Of a stretch of 7,658 bases of DNA, positions 1 through 5,133 are shown in pieces; position 1 is the first letter of the stretch; every line of letters starts with the position of its first letter. The stretch spans positions 1 through 7,658 of the forward strand of contig JAKONB010000163.1 in the NCBI GenBank assembly GCA_022702195.1, written 5' to 3'. The DNA comes from Beijerinckiaceae bacterium (GTDB lineage: Bacteria > Pseudomonadota > Alphaproteobacteria > Rhizobiales > Beijerinckiaceae). Under the pieces are notes generated by a model. The model worked only from the letters and a program-made list of their open reading frames with translations. It ran no database searches and was not told the origin of the DNA. Made by a program: the position numbers and the translations under genes.

Positions 1-380
1 CACATCACCGGGATGACGCTCGGGTCCTGCTTGGGCTCGTACTTCCAGACGATCACGCCGTCCTTGTCGAGGTCGAGGGCGTAGACGATGTTCGGGAAGG
101 GGGTGTGGACGTACATCATGTTGCCGATGACGAGGGGCGAGCCCTCGTGGCCGCGCAGCACGCCGGTGGAGAACGTCCAGGCCACCTGCAGCTGCTTGAC
201 GTTGCCGGCGTTGATCTGGTCGAGCTTCGAATAGCGGGTGTTGGCGTAGTCGACCGTCTGGAGCACCTGCTCGGCCGGGTTGGCCAGATGCTGCAGCACG
301 TCGTCATTCGCCAGGGCGGGCGACAGACCGGATAGGGAGACGGCCCCCAGGACGGAGCCAAACAGGCGGACGGACTTCAT
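1..380 (-). CDS. xoxF: Lanthanide-dependent methanol dehydrogenase XoxF, N-terminal part (runs off the left edge)
   Basis: Periplasmic PQQ enzyme that oxidises methanol using a lanthanide cofactor. The visible 126 codons begin at the ATG complementary to 378-380 with a Sec signal peptide: basic MKSVR, a hydrophobic core, and a likely AxA cleavage site (SPALA then NDD) near residue 24. The mature protein follows the XoxF pattern rather than MxaF: VDYANTRYSKLDQIN, then VAWTFSTGVLRGHEGSPLV, VHTPFPNIVYALDLD and WKYEPKQDPSVIPVM, ending just before the expected vicinal cysteines. Those cysteines, the PQQ-binding propeller and the lanthanide-ligand Asp lie outside the window. A purine-rich tract (GAGAGAGAGAA on the coding strand) lies just upstream of the start. 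The gene is transcribed away from everything else shown, so its promoter should be in 381-964. XoxF identity is from remembered family sequence, not a search. Confidence 0.93.
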   Translation of the reverse strand, partial: MKSVRLFGSVLGAVSLSGLSPALANDDVLQHLANPAEQVLQTVDYANTRYSKLDQINAGNVKQLQVAWTFSTGVLRGHEGSPLVIGNMMYVHTPFPNIVYALDLDKDGVIVWKYEPKQDPSVIPVM

Positions 381-964
381 CGGTTCTCTCTCTCGAGGCT
401 CGCGGACGCGCACGGACGCTCCTGCGAGGCCGCCGCCGTTCCTGACCGAATCTTTCTCACCAAAGTCTCAAGAATTCCAGCCGAAGCGAGACTTGTGCAG
501 CCTATAGCCGAGATCTTTTGAGGTCTCCTCGCCCGTCATTCATGTTTTATAGTTCAAAAAATCCCTATAAGCAGGCTATGCCCGTCAGCCCAAGGGGTCT
601 GTTTTGATCTATTTTTCCTGGCGCCGGGGCCTCCCGGCCGGGGCGCGGCCAGCCTTGCACGCCCCGTGACGTCAGGAACGTCCTGCGCCCGAGAGGAAGC
701 CGGTTCGACGCAAGACCGTCCGGGTAAATCGGATCGCGATTCAACCATAACGAGAGCACTCGTCTTTTGGGTCACGTATCGTACACAGACGAGGATCGCC
801 TTCCGGATCGATGAAAAGCATGGTCTGTATCAAAATGACTTGACCCTCGACCGAGACATTCCCTTTCCTCCCGGCGCAATGCGGCCGGTCCTCTCGCCCA
901 TCGCCCTGTCCTCGGGCGGTCGACCTCCGGATCGCGAGCGCGCCGCAAGGAATCAGCATCGAGA
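381..964. promoter_or_regulatory. Divergent intergenic region between xoxF and the sulfotransferase-like gene
   Basis: No convincing gene in 584 bp; short open frames here have no recognisable domain. The part nearest xoxF (about 440-620) is clearly less GC-rich than the coding DNA and contains T-rich and A-rich runs, as expected for the xoxF promoter and leader. It includes a 6-bp inverted repeat at 547-570. An 8-bp palindrome TGACGTCA (667-674) and a 5-bp inverted repeat CAGGA/TCCTG (673-685) sit in the middle. A CTTGAC string near 839-844 matches an alphaproteobacterial -35 element for the plus-strand gene, but I see no good -10 at the right distance. No sigma-70 promoter can be placed with confidence for either gene. 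Confidence 0.5.
547..570. repeat. Inverted repeat TTATAG/CTATAA in the xoxF upstream region
   Basis: TTATAG (547-552) and CTATAA (565-570) are perfect reverse complements separated by a 12-bp A-rich spacer. They lie about 170 bp upstream of the xoxF start, in the most AT-rich part of the interval. It could be an operator half-site pair or overlapping -10-like elements; it is short enough to be accidental. Confidence 0.35.
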
Positions 965-2125
965 ATGACCCAGATCACCCCGGAAGCCGGCCGCGTCATC
1001 GTCAGTTTCGGTCTGTACCGCAGTGCGTCGACCTGGACGTTCAACGTCCTGCGCGCCCTGCTGGAGGATCGCGCCCCGGATTCGGTCTATGCCGAGACCA
1101 TGAGCGATCTGAGCGCCGCCCTGAACGAGGGCAGGGGCGATCTCCTGGTCAAGTGCCATGCGCCGGACAAGGGCCTGAAGGCGTTCATCACCTATACCCG
1201 CGCCCGGACGATCATCACCGTCCGGGATCCGCTGGACTGCATCGCCTCCTTCATGAAGCAGTTCGCTTGCGATTTCGCGCAGGCGCGCGAGCGCGTCGAG
1301 GCCAGTTGCCGGGCCATCCTGGCCTTCACCGAACGCTCGGAGGCGCTGATCCTGCGCTATGAGACCGCGGAGGACCGGGACATCGCCGCGATCCGGAGGA
1401 TCGCAGCCTATCTCGACATCGCCACGACCGACGAACGCTGTGATGCCATCGCGCGCGGCCTCACGCCGGAGGCGGTGCGGGGCTTCATCGCGTCGCTCGC
1501 GCAAACCGGGTATTTCGACGTCCAGCCGGCCGCCGAGCAACACCATGCGGAGACGCACTGGCACCCGAACCATGTCGGCGACGGCCGGATCGGCGGGTAT
1601 CGCGACGTCCTGACCGACACGCAGATCGCCATCGCCAGCCACACCTGCCGGCGCTTCCGCGAGCGTTTCGCCTATGGGACGGACGACATCGCCCCCGCCC
1701 TGGCGCCGGACAGCCAGGTTCCCTTCGACGGTTATCGCACCCGCTATTGCGCCGCCGGCTTCTCCCATCCGGAGGAGTGGGGGATCTGGACGGAGGGCGA
1801 CCACGCCTCCCTCCGGCTTCCCCTGGCGAGGCCGGCCCGGTCGGTCCGCCTGCAGATCCCGTGCGTCCTCGCCCCCGTGCTGCGGCGGGACGGCGCCGCA
1901 TCCGCGGCGATCCAGGTGAATGGCCACCCGGTCGCCACGATCCACGGCTCGGCGGACCATCCGGAGCGGGTGCTGATCTGCGCGGCGCTCGACCTGCCGG
2001 CGAGCGAGACGGTGGAGGTCGCGTTCGTCTTCCGGAACATCGCCCCCGCCGAACCGGTTCCGGACGACGGCGAGAACCGTCATCTCGGCCTGGGCCTCTC
2101 CCATCTGCATCTCGACTACGCGTGA
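965..2125 (+). CDS. Sulfotransferase-like P-loop protein with C-terminal beta-rich domain
   Basis: Predicted PAPS-dependent sulfotransferase, 386 aa, no signal peptide, so probably cytoplasmic. Residues 16-26 (GLYRSASTWTF) match the 5'-phosphosulfate-binding loop. Residues 85-96 (TVRDPLDCIASF) match the 3'-phosphate-binding motif with its RDP. LRYE (130-133) and a late IGGYRDVLT segment (209-217) also fit the fold. H65 in KCHAPDK is a plausible catalytic-region histidine. After about residue 250 comes a separate ~135-aa domain (GFSHPEEWGIWTEGDHASL, then alternating beta strands, ending RHLGLGLSHLHLDYA). It recalls the beta-sandwich modules attached to some bacterial glycosyltransferases. The substrate is unknown; cell-surface polysaccharide is a guess from that module. 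The ATG at 965 is preceded by a weak AAGGA at 948-952. It appears to be a single-gene unit with no neighbouring glycan genes in view. Confidence 0.82.
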   Translation: MTQITPEAGRVIVSFGLYRSASTWTFNVLRALLEDRAPDSVYAETMSDLSAALNEGRGDLLVKCHAPDKGLKAFITYTRARTIITVRDPLDCIASFMKQFACDFAQARERVEASCRAILAFTERSEALILRYETAEDRDIAAIRRIAAYLDIATTDERCDAIARGLTPEAVRGFIASLAQTGYFDVQPAAEQHHAETHWHPNHVGDGRIGGYRDVLTDTQIAIASHTCRRFRERFAYGTDDIAPALAPDSQVPFDGYRTRYCAAGFSHPEEWGIWTEGDHASLRLPLARPARSVRLQIPCVLAPVLRRDGAASAAIQVNGHPVATIHGSADHPERVLICAALDLPASETVEVAFVFRNIAPAEPVPDDGENRHLGLGLSHLHLDYA

Positions 2126-2201
2126 ATGGGGCGCGGCCGTTCTCGCGCGTTCCGGAGCCCGCCGCGGTGTCCCGCACGACAACCACGGGCTCCGCGTGAT
2201 T

Positions 2202-2383
2202 TCAGTGTCTCTCACGAAACGCCCGCCGCGCCGTCCTGCTTCCAGCAGGAGACGGTGGTGATCGGGTGGTGGGTGAGGCACTTTTCCGGGACGATGCTCT
2301 CGCCTGCCTCACGAAACGCCCGATCACCGCCGTTTCTCGCTGGAAACAGGACGGCGCAGCGGGCCTTTCGTGAAAGATACTGA
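2202..2383. repeat. 182-bp palindromic element: two 79-bp REP-like modules in inverted orientation
   Basis: The arms are 2202-2280 and 2305-2383, equal in length with no gaps, around a 24-bp centre (2281-2304). By hand alignment the left arm and the reverse complement of the right arm agree at about 66 of 79 positions (84%). Each arm is also a folded module in itself. In the right arm TCACGAAACGCCCG (2309-2322) pairs with CGGGCCTTTCGTGA (2360-2373) with one mismatch, enclosing an inner stem based on GTTTC/GAAAC. In the left arm the matching outer stem has decayed, but an inner CCTGCT/AGCAGG stem remains. The terminal theme is CTCACG...GTGAGG. The design resembles a BIME-type REP pair or a small non-autonomous element. 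It starts 76 bp after the sulfotransferase-like stop codon, so it could also end that transcript. No target-site duplication is evident. Confidence 0.85.
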
Positions 2384-2394
2384 GAGACGCTATC

Positions 2395-2410
2395 CGACCC
2401 CGCAGGGTCG
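2395..2410. repeat. Short hairpin CGACCC-CGCA-GGGTCG
   Basis: A perfect 6-bp stem (2395-2400 with 2405-2410) and a CGCA tetraloop, 11 bp after the large palindrome. No T-run follows. It may be a Rho-independent-like stop without a U-tract, part of the repeat cluster, or incidental. Confidence 0.4.
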
Positions 2411-2553
2411 AGCGCCTCCGGAACGGCGCGAGCGATGTCGTCGTGGCGCCCGATCGGTTCCGGCAGCCGGGCGTCCGGAGCGTCCCGCTCGCCACCGCGA
2501 CGAGCGCCCGGATGGGCGGCCCGGCCCGCATGCGCGAGCGCGGCCGAAATGTC

Positions 2554-2622
2554 CCTCACACGATTCCCACGGCGCCCTCCGCGCTTCCAACCAGAACCGG
2601 CATGGGCGGGAGTGTTGTGAGG
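2554..2622 (+). repeat. Third, diverged copy of the REP-like module
   Basis: This 69-bp stretch has the same plan and length as the core of the left module (2210-2278). It begins CCTCAC, contains a GGCGCC...CTTCCA core that aligns with CGCGCC...CTTCCA, and ends GTGAGG. Overall identity is low, but the ends still pair. The first 15 bases (2554-2568) against the last 15 (2608-2622) give 13 pairs including one T-G wobble, with two adjacent mismatches. Retained pairing despite divergence suggests the fold is what matters. It is in the same orientation as the left module of the 182-bp element. Confidence 0.6.
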
Positions 2623-2637
2623 AACTCAAGTCCTCAC
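2617..2637. repeat. Perfect 7-bp inverted repeat GTGAGGA/TCCTCAC
   Basis: GTGAGGA (2617-2623) and TCCTCAC (2631-2637) flank a 7-nt spacer. The left half is the end of the third REP-like module, so the same bases could pair either inside that module or outward with this partner. It may be the remnant edge of another module copy. Confidence 0.45.
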
Positions 2638-2738
2638 GGCGAAAACGGATGAACCATTCCGCTCCGTCGCCCGCGCGGTCGAGGTTTCACCCGACATCCG
2701 AGCCGACAATTGCGATTGTGCCAGACTCTCCCCCGCGG

Positions 2739-2882
2739 AGATGGACTCACATCTGTTTTCGAACTAGCAATATCATGATTCTAGTCATCGAATCGGTTTT
2801 CGAACACATGAAAACACAAGGTCTCGATGGTTCCTGCGCGTGAATTCTGCCTTCCATAAATCTTCGATGGGGAGTTTCTCAG
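2739..2882 (+). promoter_or_regulatory. Upstream regulatory region of the DyP peroxidase gene
   Basis: A less GC-rich stretch directly before the peroxidase start. It contains a 10-bp direct repeat GTTTTCGAAC at 2755-2764 and 2796-2805, whose starts are 41 bp apart (about four helical turns). An inverted repeat GATTC (2777-2781)/GAATC (2790-2794) lies between them; both halves are also GANTC sites of the kind methylated by CcrM. A further AGATG/CATCT inverted repeat lies at 2739-2754. GGGGAG at 2869-2874 is a strong Shine-Dalgarno 8 nt before the ATG. No clear -35/-10 pair could be assigned. The regulator is unknown. Confidence 0.5.
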
Positions 2883-4460
2883 ATGGCGCATTTGAATGAC
2901 CTCCTGGACAAGCCCATCAGGTGGCAGGACGCCACATCGGACCCCGACATCAAGCTGTTCCTCGAAGATCTTCAGGCCAACATCCTGAAAGGTCATGGCA
3001 GACATCACGCCGCTCACCTCTTCATCGGATTCGCGGGGCTCTCGCCCGACCGGGTCGCCCATGTGGTGCGGACGATCGGGCGTCATTGCACCAGCGCCGC
3101 CAACCAGCTTCGCAACAACCATCGTCACCCCCCGCACCTGGACGGGGGTACAGTGCGCTGCTTCTTCCTCAGCGCCGGCGGGTACAGGGCCCTGGGTCCC
3201 CATGCCGCCATGCCGGCCGGGACGGCCTTCGCGGCCGGCATGGCGAGCCGCCGCGAGATCCTGTCGGACCCGGCGCGGGCCGATTGGGATGCGGCGACCT
3301 GGAAGACCCATGAACCGGATGCCATGCTGCTCCTGGCCGACGCATCCGAGCCCGTCCTGTCGGCCCAGCTGGGCATCATCAAGGTCTGGCTGAGCCTGAT
3401 GGGCTGCCGGCTCCTGATGGTCGAGACCGGTCTGCAGCAGACCCGCCGGTTCCGGCCCGAGGCCACCCCCGAAGGGGTCGAGCATTTCGGTTACGTGGAT
3501 GGCCGGAGCCAGCCGCTGTTCCTCCAGGAGGATCTCGACCGGGAGCTCGCCGGAATCGCCGGGGAGCCGCCGAACCCGAAGGATCCCGGCGGCGGCGTCT
3601 GGTCGCCGGCGTTCAAGCCGTCCCAGTTCATCCTGGCGGACACCAACGGCCGCCTGCCGTTCTCGGCGGGGAGCTACTTCGTCTTCCGCAAGCTCGAACA
3701 GGACGTGCGGGGATTCAACGCCGCCGAGGACGCCCTCGGCGAGGCCCTGTTCGGGGCCGGCGCGACCGAGGCGCAGCGGGACCGCGCGGGCGCCATGGTC
3801 GTCGGGCGCTTCGAGGACGGCACCCCCCTGACCGCCTTCGCGGACGCCACGGCCTCGGCGGTGCCGAACGGGTTCACCTATGCGGCCGATGCGCATGGCC
3901 TGCGCTGCCCGTTCCACGCCCATATCCGCAAGACCAACCCGCGCGGGGACGTGCAGCGCCAGCTCGGCCTGCCCGACCAGACGGGGGACCGGGCGCCGAT
4001 CATGGCGCGGCGCGGCATTACCTACGGGCCGCGCCGCCCGATGAATGCCGATGGCAGCGCATTCGCCGACAAGGATCACGAGCCGGTGCACGGCTCGGGC
4101 CTGCTGTTCATGGCCTACATGGCCGACCTGGAAGCGCAGTTCGAGTTCACGCAGCAATCCTGGGCCAACGATCCGGCATTCGCCGGAAACATCGGTGCGC
4201 CCCCGCATCCGCCCACGGGGATCGATCCGGTGATCGGACAGGTGCTCATGGGATCCGAGTCAAAAACGGGGCCGGAGTCGAAAACGGGGCCAGAACCGGC
4301 CCCTCCGCCTCCCCGCGAACACACCTATCAGGACGGCCACACACCGGAGGCGCTGCCCAGCAAGCAGACATTCGGGCTCTTCGTGCACATGAAGGGCGGC
4401 GCGTATTTCTTCGCGCCCTCGCTCTCGTTCCTGCGCGGCGTCGGGGCGCCGGTGGCCTGA
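2883..4460 (+). CDS. DyP-type (dye-decolorising) heme peroxidase
   Basis: Heme peroxidase that uses H2O2 to oxidise organic substrates; 525 aa, within the range of the longer DyP subfamilies. Diagnostic features are GYVDG (203-207, the GxxDG motif with distal Asp206), CPFHAHIRKTNPRGD (342-356) with H347 as the expected proximal heme ligand, and ARRGITYGPR (375-384) carrying the expected distal arginine. The C-terminal KGGAYFFAPSLSFLRG (504-519) is the usual closing strand and helix. No Sec or Tat signal peptide is visible, and I see no clear encapsulin-targeting tail, so a free cytoplasmic enzyme is likely. The ATG at 2883 has a strong GGGGAG 8 nt upstream. An unusual insert at about 457-477 contains ESKTGP twice and a proline run; see the tandem repeat entry. 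Natural substrate unknown; no operon partner in view. Confidence 0.93.
   Translation: MAHLNDLLDKPIRWQDATSDPDIKLFLEDLQANILKGHGRHHAAHLFIGFAGLSPDRVAHVVRTIGRHCTSAANQLRNNHRHPPHLDGGTVRCFFLSAGGYRALGPHAAMPAGTAFAAGMASRREILSDPARADWDAATWKTHEPDAMLLLADASEPVLSAQLGIIKVWLSLMGCRLLMVETGLQQTRRFRPEATPEGVEHFGYVDGRSQPLFLQEDLDRELAGIAGEPPNPKDPGGGVWSPAFKPSQFILADTNGRLPFSAGSYFVFRKLEQDVRGFNAAEDALGEALFGAGATEAQRDRAGAMVVGRFEDGTPLTAFADATASAVPNGFTYAADAHGLRCPFHAHIRKTNPRGDVQRQLGLPDQTGDRAPIMARRGITYGPRRPMNADGSAFADKDHEPVHGSGLLFMAYMADLEAQFEFTQQSWANDPAFAGNIGAPPHPPTGIDPVIGQVLMGSESKTGPESKTGPEPAPPPPREHTYQDGHTPEALPSKQTFGLFVHMKGGAYFFAPSLSFLRGVGAPVA
4257..4292 (+). repeat. 18-bp tandem duplication inside the DyP gene
   Basis: Two head-to-tail 18-bp units (4257-4274 and 4275-4292) differ at two bases. 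In frame they encode ESKTGP-ESKTGP (residues 459-470), followed by EPAPPPP. The segment lies between the heme-domain core and the C-terminal strand, so it is probably an exposed flexible loop. It looks like a recent slippage duplication. Confidence 0.85.
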
Positions 4461-4463
4461 GCA

Positions 4464-4489
4464 CGCCGGCGCCGGGACCCGCGCCGGCG
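4464..4489. terminator. GC hairpin between convergent genes, candidate bidirectional terminator
   Basis: CGCCGGCGC (4464-4472) and GCGCCGGCG (4481-4489) form a perfect 9-bp stem with an 8-nt loop. It starts 4 bp after the peroxidase stop and ends 14 bp before the stop codon of the opposing gene. There is no T-tract on either side, so intrinsic termination is inferred from position and stem strength only. Confidence 0.6.
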
Positions 4490-4502
4490 ACGCGGGCCGC
4501 CG

Positions 4503-5006
4503 TCACGCCTCGTCCTCCTCCGCCGGCGCATAGACCGCCTCGCCCAGGCGCCGGAGCGGGCCGCCGGGGGCGGAGCGCTTCCACAGGCGGGTGTTGAGGG
4601 CGGCCACCGGGTCGTGGCCGGGGAGCGCGAAGCCCTGGGCGGCGAGGTCCTGCCAGATCTCGCCGGCATGGAGCGGGCGCCCGGCCGCGTGCAGGATCTC
4701 GATGGCGGCGGCGAGCAGGGCGCGGCCGTAGCGGCGCGACGCGGCGACGTCGTCGGATTCGCGCGGGGCCGTGGCCCTGGGGGCGGCGATGGGCAAGGGG
4801 TCTGACAGGGGTTCGGGCGAGGGCTCGGGCGACGGGACCGGATCGGGCCGGGCCGGCGTGATGTCCGGCGCGGGCGCGGCGGGGCGCGCCAGGCGCCGGC
4901 CGAGTTCGCCGTAGAGGGCGAGGTCGGCGATCTCGCGGTCCAGGGCGTCACGCCGGGCGCGCAGGGCGCGCAGGCGCGCGGCGACCTCGTCTTCCGTGGG
5001 GAACAT
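4503..5006 (-). CDS. Small coiled-coil protein with C-terminal winged-helix (HARE-HTH-like) domain
   Basis: 167 aa, predicted DNA-binding protein. Residues 1-40 are a charged helix rich in Arg, Leu and Glu with heptad-like spacing (probable coiled coil). Residues about 41-85 are a Pro/Ala-rich linker containing PSPEPSPEP. Residues about 90-162 form a compact helical domain (YGRALLAAAIEILHAAGRPLHAGEIWQDL...DPVAALNTRLWK...VYAP) that matches the general pattern of HARE-HTH winged helices; this is my reading, not a search result. An AAAAGG Shine-Dalgarno precedes the ATG (complement of 5004-5006). It lies downstream of repA on the same strand, 127 bp away. That gap contains two GGAATATTCC palindromes and a double stem, so it may have its own promoter. 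Possible roles are autoregulator, replication or partition accessory factor, or unrelated transcription factor. No enzyme motif is visible. Confidence 0.75.
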   Translation of the reverse strand: MFPTEDEVAARLRALRARRDALDREIADLALYGELGRRLARPAAPAPDITPARPDPVPSPEPSPEPLSDPLPIAAPRATAPRESDDVAASRRYGRALLAAAIEILHAAGRPLHAGEIWQDLAAQGFALPGHDPVAALNTRLWKRSAPGGPLRRLGEAVYAPAEEDEA

Positions 5007-5018
5007 GGACTGCCTTTT

Positions 5019-5069
5019 GGAATATTCCGCAACGCGGGTTCGTCAGGCCGCAGATTATCGGAATATTCC
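5019..5069. promoter_or_regulatory. Two GGAATATTCC palindromes upstream of the winged-helix gene
   Basis: Perfect 10-bp palindromes at 5019-5028 and 5060-5069, with starts 41 bp apart (about four turns). The nearer one is 13 bp upstream of the winged-helix gene's start codon (5006) and overlaps where its leader or promoter should be. The same palindrome occurs inside mazG (7538-7547), and copies two and three share CGGAATATTCCTTA. In DNA this GC-rich it stands out sharply. The simplest reading is an operator pair for an autoregulator; a partition-type site is an alternative. Confidence 0.6.
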
Positions 5070-5071
5070 TT

Positions 5072-5123
5072 ACGAAACCAGCCCCCGTTGCACCCTCCGC
5101 CCCTGCAACGGACCCGGTTTCGT
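5072..5123 (-). terminator. Nested double stem just downstream of repA
   Basis: The outer stem is ACGAAACC (5072-5079) with GGTTTCGT (5116-5123). The inner stem is CCGTTGCA (5085-5092) with TGCAACGG (5104-5111), closing an 11-nt loop. Both 8-bp stems are perfect, separated by a small 5/4-nt internal loop. The structure begins 10 bp after the repA stop codon in the direction of transcription, so termination or attenuation before the winged-helix gene is plausible. No T-tract follows, so a protein-binding or replication-related structure is equally possible. Confidence 0.55.
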
Positions 5124-5133
5124 TGCGACAGGC

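Larger units (their letters stand above)
2126..2882. other. Gene-free interval with hairpin repeats and the DyP upstream region
   Basis: 757 bp between the sulfotransferase-like gene and the peroxidase gene. I see no real coding region: the open frames here run through inverted repeats and have no recognisable domains. The left two-thirds (2202-2637) is GC-rich and packed with inverted repeats: two 79-bp modules facing each other, a short hairpin at 2395-2410, and a third diverged module at 2554-2622. Between 2411 and 2550 further partial inverted matches occur (for example CGGAAC near 2420 with GTTCCG near 2458) without a clean repeat. The right third (about 2640-2882) is less GC-rich and looks like the promoter and leader of the peroxidase gene. 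Confidence 0.6.

Noticed and set aside
1..380. MxaF (calcium-type methanol dehydrogenase large subunit) as the identity of the left-edge gene
   Set aside because: The visible residues (DYANTRYSKLDQIN, GVLRGHEGSPLV, HTPFPNIVYALDLD) follow the XoxF pattern and differ from MxaF at the same places.
666..968. 100-aa plus-strand open frame just before the sulfotransferase-like gene
   Set aside because: No domain, no good ribosome-binding site, ordinary length for a chance frame in this composition; left as intergenic.
953..2281. 442-aa open frame on the minus strand opposite the sulfotransferase-like gene
   Set aside because: It is the shadow expected in GC-rich DNA. Composition is Arg/Gly/Asp-rich with no motifs, while the plus-strand product has clear PAPS-binding signatures.
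2202..2383. The palindrome as a complete insertion sequence
   Set aside because: Only 182 bp with no transposase, and no flanking target duplication I can see; best treated as a repeat or MITE-like element.
2126..2531. Overlapping open frames on both strands (2126-2383 plus, 2202-2531 minus, 2212-2559 minus) giving similar small proteins
   Set aside because: Their similarity comes from reading the two arms of the 182-bp palindrome in matching frames. No ribosome-binding sites or domains support them.
2781..4208. 475-aa minus-strand frame opposite the DyP gene
   Set aside because: Shadow of a confidently identified peroxidase; no motifs of its own.
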